A stretch of 64,000 nucleotides of DNA from Rhodococcus sp. OK302 (GTDB lineage: Bacteria; Actinomycetota; Actinomycetes; Mycobacteriales; Mycobacteriaceae), in contig NZ_NPJZ01000001.1 of NCBI RefSeq assembly GCF_002245895.1, forward strand, positions 496,001-560,000. Reading direction: 5' to 3'. Below are positions 54,303-62,488 of this stretch, piece by piece. The notes beneath the pieces were generated by a model. That model was given only the letters and a program-made list of their open reading frames with translations, searched no databases and was not told where the DNA came from. Numbering within the stretch: the first letter of the stretch is position 1; each line of letters begins with the position of its first letter. Position numbers and translations under genes: made by a program.

Positions 54303-54335
54303 TAAGCGGATGCTTAGAATCTAAGCACCCGCTTA
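54303..54335. promoter_or_regulatory. 33-base palindrome between acyl-CoA dehydrogenase and TetR genes
   Basis: The 16-base arms (TAAGCGGATGCTTAGA / TCTAAGCACCCGCTTA) match at 15 positions around a single A. The inner 17 bases TGCTTAGAATCTAAGCA are perfect. The TAAGC half-site appears four times in alternating orientation, suggesting two overlapping dimer sites for the adjacent TetR protein. Confidence 0.8.
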
Positions 54336-54392
54336 TAGTGTGTCGAAGGCGCGATATTGTCAACATTCGATCCGCAACACCTGGAGGAACCC

Positions 54393-54992
54393 TTGAGCGA
54401 TTCACCTGATGCGGTGATCAGCACCTCCAAAGCAGCAGCACGTATCCGCGCGGCCGCCGTCGACGCCTTCGCCGACGCCGGATACGGCGGAACGACGACA
54501 CGCGACATTGCCGCCCGTCTCGACATGAGCCCGGCCGCGATGTACCCGCACTACCGCTCGAAAGAAGAGCTTCTTTTTGCCATCAGCTACGAAGGCCACA
54601 CCGAAGCTTTGAAAGTCGTTGAGGACGCTGATCTTCCCGGAGAGGGCCCGTCCGTACGACTTCGAGAACTGATCAGCGTTTTCGCCAGCTGGCAGGCGTC
54701 CCACCATTGCTTGGCCCGCGTCGTCCAATACGAATTGACCGCACTCACGCCGGATCACTACCGGACCGTAGTTGCCTTGCGCCGCAATATGACCCAGGTG
54801 GTCAGAAACGCAGTCGACTCAGGCGTTTCTTCCGGCGAGTTCACCATCCCCGACGCCGAAGGCGTGACCCTGGCCTTGATGTCACTGTGCGTCGACGTGT
54901 GCCGGTGGTTCCCGGCCGGCAACTACACCGACCCCAAAGACATCGGAAACCTGTACGGGGACTTGGCTTTGCGGATGGTCGGGGCGAGCTGA
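54393..54992 (+). CDS. TetR-family transcriptional regulator
   Basis: The 199-residue protein has the helix-turn-helix FADAGYGGTTTRDIAARLDMSPAAMYPHYRSKEELL and a helical C-terminal domain. TTG at 54393 is chosen because GGAGG lies at good spacing; a TTG 12 codons upstream has none. It probably represses itself and the divergent acyl-CoA dehydrogenase through the 33-base palindrome. Confidence 0.88.
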   Translation: MSDSPDAVISTSKAAARIRAAAVDAFADAGYGGTTTRDIAARLDMSPAAMYPHYRSKEELLFAISYEGHTEALKVVEDADLPGEGPSVRLRELISVFASWQASHHCLARVVQYELTALTPDHYRTVVALRRNMTQVVRNAVDSGVSSGEFTIPDAEGVTLALMSLCVDVCRWFPAGNYTDPKDIGNLYGDLALRMVGAS

Positions 54993-54998
54993 GCACAA

Positions 54999-55388
54999 TT
55001 GGATCCCGACGAGCAAACCGAGCGCCACGGCAATTTCGAGCAGGTCGACTGGGAAATGAGATTTCTGTCTGCCCTGATCCGAATGCTGACGACGCACCCT
55101 TGGGATACCGGCGTGTACGAGGTCGAACGCCTGGAGTGGGCCGATTCGACCATGACGTTGGTTGTACGGGTCTGGGGACGCGATCAGTCGCAACTCGTGG
55201 GATGGCGGGAGCATCTACCCACGATCCGATCCGGCTTCACCCCCGACGGTCCGGAATCCGTTGCAGGCGCCTGGTATACAGGCGAATTCTATCCTCGCTA
55301 CTTGCCCTCACCGTATGTACCCGACGCCGACGGCATTCATTGGATCGGTCAAGGTCGACCGTCGTTCCGAGACCCGCGCAAATTCTGA
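54999..55388 (+). CDS. Hypothetical small soluble protein
   Basis: The 129-residue acidic protein begins at TTG, 6 bases after the TetR stop. It contains several Trp residues and a Pro/Tyr-rich segment (YTGEFYPRYLPSPYVPDADG). No signal peptide or membrane helix is seen and no family is recognised. Codon use and close spacing support a real gene in the TetR transcript. Confidence 0.55.
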   Translation: MDPDEQTERHGNFEQVDWEMRFLSALIRMLTTHPWDTGVYEVERLEWADSTMTLVVRVWGRDQSQLVGWREHLPTIRSGFTPDGPESVAGAWYTGEFYPRYLPSPYVPDADGIHWIGQGRPSFRDPRKF

Positions 55389-55443
55389 GGTTCGAGAAAT
55401 CGACTTGGTCTCAGCCGTACTGCAAACCGCGACTAAACGGACT

Positions 55444-55477
55444 CATACCATTGGATAAGCCATTAACCAATGGTATG
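55444..55477. promoter_or_regulatory. Inverted repeat overlapping a possible promoter
   Basis: Perfect 11-base arms CATACCATTGG and CCAATGGTATG are separated by 12 bases. TTGGAT (55451) and TATGGC (55474) lie 17 bases apart and could be -35 and -10 elements, so a regulator bound here would block the promoter. It is immediately upstream of the Fic remnant. Confidence 0.55.
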
Positions 55478-55485
55478 GCCGCGAA

Positions 55486-55989
55486 GTGGCATCGGATAAA
55501 AACAAGCCCCGACTCACCACCGGCTCCGACCGCGCAGCGGCACCGGCGTTCATTGCGAACCACACCATCTCACTGAGCCCCGGGCTACAGGCCCTGAACG
55601 AGAAAGCAGCGACCACCCGCATTCATTCGAAGTCGAGGCCAGTCCCATCACCGCCCCTTTCGCACCATTCTGCTCCGCACCGAGAGTGCGTCGAGCTCGG
55701 AGATCCAGAACCTCACCAGCGGAGCGCGGCAAATCGCATTGCCGAACTCGGCGAGCACGCCTCCCCGAATGCCCGCCCGATCGTCGGAAATGTTCGGGCA
55801 ATGCAAGCCACATTGGAGTCGTCCGACGCCGTCGACTCCCAGGCGATCCTGCAGATGCACCAAGCCGCCGGAAGCGTTGCGGCAGGACGACAAGGGTTCA
55901 GAACCTCGTACGCGAACATCGTCGATCACGACGTCACCGCACGAGTCGCCGGGCACTCCGACTACTTCAGCAAGGTCGATCTGATCTGA
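55486..55989 (+). pseudogene. Fic-family protein remnant with frameshifts
   Basis: Fic N-terminal sequence is spread over three frames. SFEVEASPITAPF lies around 55630-55665, then TILLRTESASSSEIQNLTSG followed by ARQIAL around 55665-55735. AELGEHASPNARPIVGNVRA continues from about 55745 with AVDSQAILQMHQA. In intact actinobacterial Fic proteins these are contiguous, so at least two frameshifts are present. The catalytic HxFxxGNGR motif is absent, the sequence ending in unrelated residues. It is dead, and its intact form would have been an AMP-transferase or toxin. Confidence 0.75.
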
Positions 55990-56095
55990 ATAGGCACGAT
56001 GCGGACTCGAGGACCTCCGCTGATGTGGCAAGCCGAATCAACAGTCACACCGCGGCATAGATTCTCCGGCGATAGTCCTAAGCACCGTCGCCACA

Positions 56096-57133
56096 TCAGC
56101 CGCCGGAACTATTGATACTGACAGCGCAGCGCAGCACCACCTGCCAGAGTTCGTCGAGATCGACGTCGCCGACCACGAAACCCTTTGCAACGGACTGATA
56201 GTCCTGTCCGATCAGCCCGGCGAGTTCTGCAAATCCCGGATGGCGACGCACCATCTCGTATTGATTCCAGGTTCCGTAAGCCATAAGTTGGGCAGCCTTA
56301 TTAATCCACAGCTGAATCGGTGCGAATCGTAATCCGTAGGGGTAGAGGAAGATTCCTCCTCCCGGACGGTTTCCGAACCACAAGGTTTCATGAGTGCCGC
56401 GCCTGTCGCCGAGTCCTTCGAGCAGTTCGAAGAGCTTTTCGGCGAGCGCACGGTCGGATTCGGAGCCGAGCGCATCGAGAAACGACTCGGCGGTCCAGGA
56501 CGTCGCAGGCCCCGAGGCCCGGGCTTTGGCAGCGGCAATCTCACCGCCGTAGGTGGACGGCATCAGAAATTCGATGTCCCCATGTCTGGAGTAGGTCAGT
56601 TGGAGTGCGGTGACTGCTATCTCGTCACGCGTAATTCTGTTGAGAAATTCCACCAACCGTTTCAAATCGTTGTCGATCCTGTCGACAGCGAGGCAGAGGT
56701 CTATTCGACCTTCGGTGATGTTGTTGTCAAGCTGTTCGAGTGCAGCCTCACTGAGCTGGTTCAAATCCTCACCGTGTTGTCGATTCCATTGTTCCCGAAA
56801 CGATTTCACCCCACCAACCCAGATCGCCGACGCGTAGTCGAGAACCTGGCCGATCACCATTCTGCGCCGTTCGGAGTTCGATGCCAATTTGCACTCGACA
56901 ATCGTGATCGCTCCGTCCGGACTCACTATGCACACGTCAGCGGGCCCTGCAGTTGTAGACAGTTCACGCACCGTCAGCGAACCCTCGGGGACCCCGGGAA
57001 CGTACTGCGGATCGGAAGCGAGGATTCGCTGGAGGTGATCCTCGTTGTCGTAGGCAGTCATTTCCGGTGAATCCCAGGATCCAACTGTTCCCACGCGCCG
57101 AACCAACAATCCATGCTCTGCATCAGTTGCCAT
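56096..57133 (-). CDS. PD-(D/E)XK-nuclease-fold protein
   Basis: The 345-residue protein has a nuclease-like core: Asp66 (ADVCIVSPDG), the E-x-K pair Glu80/Lys82 (ITIVECK) and Gln96-xxx-Tyr100 (GQVLDY), the QxxxY element of several PD-(D/E)XK families. The C-terminal 200 residues are of unknown type. An in-frame extension upstream overlaps the small lipoprotein gene, so ATG 57133, after GGAG, is preferred. It may be a DNA-end or modification-dependent nuclease; the location beside other defence-like genes supports that only indirectly. Confidence 0.75.
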   Translation of the reverse strand: MATDAEHGLLVRRVGTVGSWDSPEMTAYDNEDHLQRILASDPQYVPGVPEGSLTVRELSTTAGPADVCIVSPDGAITIVECKLASNSERRRMVIGQVLDYASAIWVGGVKSFREQWNRQHGEDLNQLSEAALEQLDNNITEGRIDLCLAVDRIDNDLKRLVEFLNRITRDEIAVTALQLTYSRHGDIEFLMPSTYGGEIAAAKARASGPATSWTAESFLDALGSESDRALAEKLFELLEGLGDRRGTHETLWFGNRPGGGIFLYPYGLRFAPIQLWINKAAQLMAYGTWNQYEMVRRHPGFAELAGLIGQDYQSVAKGFVVGDVDLDELWQVVLRCAVSINSSGG

Positions 57134-57158
57134 CTGACTACTCTCCACTAGTTCGAAT

Positions 57159-57311
57159 TCACCGATTCTGATCTTTGAGCACATTGTGGGTGTCATCGAG
57201 TCGAATACCTGCCGCCGTCGGCACTTCGACCGGATCACTCCCACACGCCACCAACGCGAATGCGGTAACAAGTTCCGATATCAGGGCTGCGGTGGTGCGC
57301 GTTGTCGACAT
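57159..57311 (-). CDS. Short lipoprotein with partial PASTA-like end
   Basis: A 50-codon gene encodes a lipoprotein signal (ISELVTAFALVACGSD, Cys23) followed by DPVEVPTAAGIRLDDTHNVL and a stop. The tail resembles the first third of a PASTA domain found in longer actinobacterial lipoproteins, so this may be a truncated relative. AGGA lies just upstream of the ATG. It ends 25 bases before the PD-(D/E)XK gene. Its small size leaves some doubt. Confidence 0.5.
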   Translation of the reverse strand: MSTTRTTAALISELVTAFALVACGSDPVEVPTAAGIRLDDTHNVLKDQNR

Positions 57312-57500
57312 TTTTCCTGCCTTAGCGCAACTGGCAGATTCGGGAACTGTTTTCCGGATGATTGATTCCCTGATATTGCACCATGCGGCGAAAGCTCCTA
57401 CTGCATCGCCCGATCTTCCATTTCACTAAGCGATGTCAGAGCGGTCAGGCATAGTGCGGGGAAAAGGAACCGAATGCACACACAGACCAGAGGACAAAGC

Positions 57501-58205
57501 ATGCCCACAACAGCAGATGTTCACGTTGCCCTCCTGACACAGCGCTGCGATACCGACCTCGGCGACCCCGACCTGTGGTTCCGCCCCGACGGCTACCCCC
57601 ACAGTCTCGCCCTGTGCACCATCGACTCGATCTCATCCACCGGCGCGCACTACAACTCCGTCAAAAACATTCTGCGGCACTACATCGACTACCGAATTGC
57701 GCAAGGCGGCAATGCCGACACCGACAATGCCGGCGCCCTGTTGGGTACCTTCGACGAACTCGGCGGTCCACAGGCGTGGGCCGCGATGACGAACAATCGC
57801 AAACCGACCTCGACCGCCAAAGGCGCCCCGCTCAAGGCTGCGGCCATTCACGAGGCAGCCGGGCGGCTGCGCGAGCTGGGAATCGACAGCACCGACGACC
57901 TCCGCGCAGCCGACGCCGACGCCCTCGCCGACGCGAAGAAAGCCTGGGCCACCGTACCTGGCCAGCGTTCCGGCCTCACCTGGAACTACTTCCTGATGCT
58001 CGCCGGCATTCCCGGGGTGAAAGCCGATCGCATGGTCATCCGCTACGTCGCCGACGCGATCGGCACCACTCCGGAGAACGTGAGCGCAACCGATGCCGCG
58101 ATGCTCGTGAAAGCGGTCGCCGAAAAATCCGGCCACAACGTCACCCACCTCGATCACGCGATCTGGCGATTCGAATCGGGCAGATCTGTAAACCAACAGA
58201 GCTGA
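57501..58205 (+). CDS. Helix-hairpin-helix-like hypothetical protein
   Basis: The 234-residue soluble protein has a region resembling the HhH element of DNA glycosylases (TWNYFLMLAGIPGVKADRMV) and ends LDHAIWRFESGR. No catalytic Lys/Asp pair of glycosylases is clear. ATG 57501 follows GAGGA; the upstream ATG 57474 has none. The gene lies between two nuclease-like genes, so a DNA-binding role is plausible. I cannot name the family. Confidence 0.7.
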   Translation: MPTTADVHVALLTQRCDTDLGDPDLWFRPDGYPHSLALCTIDSISSTGAHYNSVKNILRHYIDYRIAQGGNADTDNAGALLGTFDELGGPQAWAAMTNNRKPTSTAKGAPLKAAAIHEAAGRLRELGIDSTDDLRAADADALADAKKAWATVPGQRSGLTWNYFLMLAGIPGVKADRMVIRYVADAIGTTPENVSATDAAMLVKAVAEKSGHNVTHLDHAIWRFESGRSVNQQS

Positions 58206-58324
58206 GTAAACATGTCGGCACGCTGTGCCACGCTACTGCTGGCAACTGAGCAATTAGGATGCTTGCCGCATCTGCGTTGATCTTGTCCGAGCTTCATACG
58301 GAGAACGACAAGAGTGAGATACAG

Positions 58325-58432
58325 ATGAGTGCCGCGAAAATGAGTTCACCCGCCGAGGGATTCGTGGAATTCATCGTTGCAGTCGTTTTCCTAGTGATTG
58401 TCATCGGCGCAACCGTCACAGCATCTTCATGA
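58325..58432 (+). CDS. Small single-pass membrane protein, in frame with a downstream open stretch
   Basis: A 35-codon frame encodes one hydrophobic helix (FVEFIVAVVFLVIVIGATVTA) and stops at TGA (58430-58432). The same frame stays open after that stop for 66 further codons to 58633 and overlaps the next gene's ATG, so the two parts may once have formed one 102-codon protein. It could equally be a genuine small protein. A GAGTGAG site precedes the ATG. Confidence 0.5.
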   Translation: MSAAKMSSPAEGFVEFIVAVVFLVIVIGATVTASS

Positions 58433-58633
58433 ATTTCACCCGGCTTCGGCGCCTATCTGGAAAAGAAGAACAATGAGTCATCCGTCGAGCGCGTCCTCGA
58501 CCGCGATTACATCGGTCCACACCTCGGCGAGAATCTGCACGTCGATCTCCCCCGCGCCACCATCACAGCAGCCATAGACCTGTCGATACTCATGTACGAC
58601 CGGCACCGATCTACACCAGGAGGTCTCGAATGA
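58433..58633 (+). pseudogene. Open stretch cut off from 58325-58432 by an in-frame TGA
   Basis: Translation in this frame gives GFGAYLEKKNNESSVERVLD, then RDYIGPHLGENLHVDLPRAT and a tail ending at TGA 58631-58633, which overlaps ATG 58630 of the next gene. The overlap implies selection for coupling, yet no good internal start exists. A nonsense mutation, a sequencing error or readthrough would each explain it. Confidence 0.45.
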
Positions 58634-59814
58634 CCGTTACATCCGACGAACAGTCGCCGTTGACATCAGCGCAGGTCACTTCGGCGCGCCGTGCAATTCA
58701 TTTGTGGCAGCGAGCCGAACACCAGAATATCGAGCTGCATTCAGACACAAATTTCGACGAGTACCTGGCAGATCATCCGGAACTACACGATTCGATCCGC
58801 GCGGCGCACACATTGCAGTTGTCGTTCCGGCACCGTCAACTGCAGGTACCAATGTTTGTGCTCATTGCCGCGCACTTCCAGCTCTCACGCACAGACCGGG
58901 CCCACGCGGACAAGGTCTACACCAGGTTCGATGAGCAGGTCGGTTTCCGATCTGCAGACGCAACTTCCGAATTCGGGTTGTACGTGAAGATCACCCGATT
59001 CGCAGGCCTCGATCCTGAAGTGCTTGGAGATTCGCGTTCTGGCGACGCCGATCTGCCCACAGACGGCATATGGGGGCCGGTACTGCAGGTCCAACCGCTC
59101 GCAGACGGCATCGCCGGGGTCGAGGCGCGACGCCGTCTCGGACTTCTCGTGTCCCTGCGCCGGATCGTGGAGATGCCAAAGAGCCTGTGCCCAGAAGGCA
59201 TAGTGGACGGCGAGTGGGTATGGCTCAATGATCGGTCGGCAGATCTAGTCCGACTTGTCCATGCCGACGAGCTCGGTATCGCCGACGGTCAGTTCGACGA
59301 ACTCGAACTGACCGTCGCTCGGCGGCTACCACTGGCGTGGGCACGGTGGAAGTCCGGAACCGGTACCCGAACCGTGGAGGTGCCATGCAACATCACTTTC
59401 TCTGTGCAACAACGACTTACGGCCGCCATTGCCTGGCTACCACGAGGTTCCGGTCGCGCGGAGGGCACCGACTGGCTCGTCGAGCAGGGTCTCGACCGTG
59501 AGGAACTCCGTGACCAGGTGTGGGTGAACCCGGCCTCCCAGGCATACAGCACGGAGCGGTCCAAGTGGACCGAGTACGCGATAGATCGCATCTCCAAGCA
59601 TGCCGCACAACTACACAGCGAACAGGACCAAGCAAAAGACACCCTGATCTCGCGACTCGTACTCGAAGGCTGGACACGACACGCCCTGCACCTCGGGGCA
59701 TCGCAAGAACAGGTTGACACCGCCGCGCGCGACGGCCGAACGCGAGCGAATGATCGACTCACGCTCACTCGAACCGAATCCCAGCTCGAATCGGAAGGCA
59801 GCAACGATGACTGA
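58630..59814 (+). CDS. Hypothetical protein of the defence-like operon
   Basis: The 394-residue soluble protein has an N-terminal helical part and a middle mixed part (RFAGLDPEVLG, GVEARRRLGLLVSLRRIVEMP). The C-terminal part is highly charged (EYAIDRISKHAAQLHSEQDQ). No motif I recognise. It overlaps both the upstream frame (ATGA) and the start of the decayed gene at 59807, so it belongs to the operon leading to the nuclease at 60437. The signals do not tell whether it is a regulator, structural partner or effector. Confidence 0.72.
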   Translation: MTVTSDEQSPLTSAQVTSARRAIHLWQRAEHQNIELHSDTNFDEYLADHPELHDSIRAAHTLQLSFRHRQLQVPMFVLIAAHFQLSRTDRAHADKVYTRFDEQVGFRSADATSEFGLYVKITRFAGLDPEVLGDSRSGDADLPTDGIWGPVLQVQPLADGIAGVEARRRLGLLVSLRRIVEMPKSLCPEGIVDGEWVWLNDRSADLVRLVHADELGIADGQFDELELTVARRLPLAWARWKSGTGTRTVEVPCNITFSVQQRLTAAIAWLPRGSGRAEGTDWLVEQGLDREELRDQVWVNPASQAYSTERSKWTEYAIDRISKHAAQLHSEQDQAKDTLISRLVLEGWTRHALHLGASQEQVDTAARDGRTRANDRLTLTRTESQLESEGSNDD

Positions 59815-60307
59815 CGATCACACCGACCATTTCTTCATCGAGGGCCGAACCCTGACGGAGTAGCCTGACGTCGCACAGTGCCTTTCACGCCGGGCTTCAA
59901 GCAGTCGCAGGATCGCAGGCAAAGATCGTCGCTGAGACCGGGACTGACCCGGAACCCAGCGCCTGGGTGCGGTCCCAGAATATGCAACGCACGCACGACC
60001 GCGAACTGCGTGCCCTAAAGAGGCCCGGCGAGACAGATTCGAAGGCGGAGGCCGCCGCTGCCGCAAGGTCGAAAGACGAAGAACATGTATGTCAACGCGC
60101 TCAAGCATGAACCCGCGAGGTACAGGAATATGCCGAGGAAGCGCACCGCCACAGCGCTGCAGCAGAATCACTTCTGGGGCACGCCGACGACGTGCCGGGC
60201 GCGCTCGAATTGCTTGCGCAGGCAAGGCCTCGCACGAAGCATCTCGGTGTGTCTTCGAGATCAATCGGGAGGCGATGAGTTCGTTGGTGAGACGCCGAAA
60301 TTCGTAA
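59807..60307 (+). pseudogene. Decayed gene between the 394-residue protein and the nuclease
   Basis: An ATG at 59807 begins MTDDHTDHFFIEGRTLTE and stops after 18 codons. From 59883 another frame shows coding character (FHAGLQAVAGSQAKIVAETG, RTHDRELRALK), broken by TGA at 60108, then EVQEYAEEAHRHSAAAESLL up to 60260. The last part, FEINREAMSSLVRRR, lies in a third frame with stop at 60305-60307. The parts are helical and charged. The original function is not recognisable. Confidence 0.5.
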
Positions 60308-60436
60308 ACGTGTGCGGGCACCGTGGTGCAATTGACGAGTGCGGGGCCTTACAACACCACGACGACGGAATCCATATTTGCTGCGAACACAAGATCGTCG
60401 GTGCACACCCCTACAGTGCACATCGTGGCTACAAAG

Positions 60437-62227
60437 GTGAACTGGGCAGCAATCACAACCGAATCGATCCTGACGGCAATTGCCGATCACGACCGAAAAG
60501 GGCAACAACAATTCCTGTCCGACGCAGGATTCCGCCCATCCAAGAACTTCAGACTGGTACACCAAGGGCGCTTTTACAGCTCGAAAGCGATCGTCGGTGT
60601 CGCCAACGGTCATGCCGGCGACCTGTTTCTTCGCAGCGGCGACTTCACAGGAGGCAAGGCTGCCGTCGTGAAAAACTTGGATACACTCGGATTCGTCGTC
60701 GACTACCGTGACGAAGACGGCGCTACCGGTGGACTGCTGTGGGATCTGGCCACCACCCACACCTACACGCACACCGACGGTGTTGTCCGGGCGCCGTATA
60801 AGTACATCGTGCTGCTCTGGGCCATCGCCCGCCGTCAACGCGGTCTCGACTCGGCCCCGGCACTGCGTGATGTGCGCACCGAACTCGGCACGCTCCTCGC
60901 GGCATTCGCGGTCGCCGACACCACCCCTCAACCGGAATATCCGTGGATCGCGTTGGACGGACATTCCTGGTGGGAAATCCACATTCCCGAAAGCCTTCGC
61001 GATACACCTCGACGTCAACTGCGCAGCCGCAGCATCGCCGACGACCTCCGCGGCGGACTCAGTCAAACGGTATCCGAACGTATCGACACCGACCCGAAAT
61101 GGACACGCGAAGCGGTTGCGCTCCTCACGACCTTGATCACCGAATCCGGCGCGCCAGGGTCGATCGACGAACTGCGCTCCAGTCTGAACCTCAATCCCGT
61201 CCCCACTCCCGCCGTCGAGCGGCACTACGCTCCGAAGCCGTCCGATCCTCTTGTCCAGCATGTGAAGGTGACTGTGCAAAGGCGGTCGGTCGAACGCAAC
61301 GATGCCACCGAATTCACCACTGCTGCGCCCGACCCCGAGCAGGAACGACGAGCACTGCGACGCGAAGCGGCACTGCAGAACCTGTACGTCGCGTATCGCG
61401 AATCCAGGGGTTGCGTCGTCAGCTCACGCAGCATCACGATCGATGACCGAACCGAAATGCCCACAGTTCTGTCGATCGATGTGTTCGACGACACCGCCGA
61501 GACCTTGATCGAAGCCAAAGTCGATGTCCGGCGTGAAACCCTGCGCACCGCACTCGGACAGATCCTTGACTACGCCCGGCACGTCCCGCACCAACACACA
61601 GCTCTCCTGCTACCCGAAGCGCCCACGGTGGACATGACTGCGCTGCTGTACGACCATGGCGTCGACATCATCACCCCAGTCGGCACGGTCGTCGACTCCG
61701 ACGGAGTGATCACTGCAGTCGACTCGTTCACTATCAACAGAAGTCCACGATCACTGTCCGTCCTCGCTGCCGACGACCAACTCTGGAATGACTATTCGCA
61801 GGCCGCTATCGACCTTCACCTCCCCACCGGCACCATACGTATCACCCCGACCGACCCGGTCACGGACGGCGATCCCGGACACAAAATCATCGGTAGCGAC
61901 ATCCTTCCGGACGAACCGCTACACATCTTGGCCGCGTGCCACCCCGGCGAGGATCCCGAAAGTTCGACTGCCATCGCCCGATACCAGCAACTACGGGAAC
62001 ACCTGCACGCACGCGGATACACCATCTGGGATGCTACCGGCGGCAGTGCCGACCTCGAGTACAGCGAGCCGAGCATCGTCGTCTCAGGACTCTCCGACAT
62101 CGGGGCCATGCAGATCGGAGCCGATTTCGGACAGGTCGCACTGTTTACCCTGACCAGGCACTATTTGACTCTCCAGGCCTGCACAAGCAGCCGCACCACG
62201 ATTCGTCGCTACGCTCTCACCCGGTAA
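60437..62227 (+). CDS. Putative modification-dependent restriction nuclease: ScoMcrA-like head, sulfur-binding-like domain, PD-(D/E)XK, DUF3293
   Basis: The 596-residue protein has four parts. Residues 1-92 match the ScoMcrA-type N-terminal head (ITTESILTAIADHDRKGQQQ, SSKAIVGVANGH). Residues about 110-225 resemble the ScoMcrA sulfur-binding domain (APYKYIVLLWAIARRQRG, PEYPWIALDGHSWWEI); Tyr168-Pro169 and Ala172 fit the Y-P-x-x-A cavity residues I recall. Residues 300-420 form a PD-(D/E)XK nuclease with Glu359-Ala-Lys361 and Gln375-xxx-Tyr379. The remainder, about 450-590, looks like DUF3293 (EPSIVVSGLSDIGAMQ). The frame is open upstream; GTG 60437 fits the homologous start. Binding of phosphorothioate-modified DNA is inferred. 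Confidence 0.8.
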   Translation: MNWAAITTESILTAIADHDRKGQQQFLSDAGFRPSKNFRLVHQGRFYSSKAIVGVANGHAGDLFLRSGDFTGGKAAVVKNLDTLGFVVDYRDEDGATGGLLWDLATTHTYTHTDGVVRAPYKYIVLLWAIARRQRGLDSAPALRDVRTELGTLLAAFAVADTTPQPEYPWIALDGHSWWEIHIPESLRDTPRRQLRSRSIADDLRGGLSQTVSERIDTDPKWTREAVALLTTLITESGAPGSIDELRSSLNLNPVPTPAVERHYAPKPSDPLVQHVKVTVQRRSVERNDATEFTTAAPDPEQERRALRREAALQNLYVAYRESRGCVVSSRSITIDDRTEMPTVLSIDVFDDTAETLIEAKVDVRRETLRTALGQILDYARHVPHQHTALLLPEAPTVDMTALLYDHGVDIITPVGTVVDSDGVITAVDSFTINRSPRSLSVLAADDQLWNDYSQAAIDLHLPTGTIRITPTDPVTDGDPGHKIIGSDILPDEPLHILAACHPGEDPESSTAIARYQQLREHLHARGYTIWDATGGSADLEYSEPSIVVSGLSDIGAMQIGADFGQVALFTLTRHYLTLQACTSSRTTIRRYALTR

Positions 62228-62236
62228 CCGCTCGAT

Positions 62237-62488
62237 TCAGCGCTCGGCCACGGACAGAACAACAATCCCCCCGCGGCTCCTGAATCTCCGGAGCAACTCC
62301 AATCCCACCAACAGCGCAAGGTCAACTTGTCGACGTATCAGTGGCGTGCCCAGTTTTTGCGAGGCTGTGTCACCGGAAGTACAAGGGTCACCGACAATGT
62401 TGACTCCGGATGTTGGGACGCTGTTGACCCATTTACATCCCCCGTTTGCACCCTTGTACACGTAGACGATGTTTTCTCCACTGTTCAT
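62237..62488 (-). CDS. Small hypothetical protein
   Basis: An 83-codon frame begins MNSGENIVYVYKGANGGCKW after a GGAAAG-type site and ends in a basic tail (LLRRFRSRGG). The N-terminal half looks protein-like, the rest less so. It is convergent with the nuclease gene, ending 10 bases from its stop. No family is recognised and it may be spurious. Confidence 0.35.
   Translation of the reverse strand: MNSGENIVYVYKGANGGCKWVNSVPTSGVNIVGDPCTSGDTASQKLGTPLIRRQVDLALLVGLELLRRFRSRGGIVVLSVAER

Noticed and set aside
53235..54305. 356-codon plus-strand frame opposite an acyl-CoA dehydrogenase
   Set aside because: Same reason; no ribosome-binding site and no recognisable domain.
57175..57429. 84-codon plus-strand frame
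   Set aside because: The opposite strand has a lipoprotein signal with lipobox and a ribosome-binding site, which is better supported.
60101..61279. 392-codon minus-strand frame opposite the nuclease gene
   Set aside because: It covers the ScoMcrA-like and sulfur-binding-like coding region antisense and has low-complexity Arg/Gly composition.
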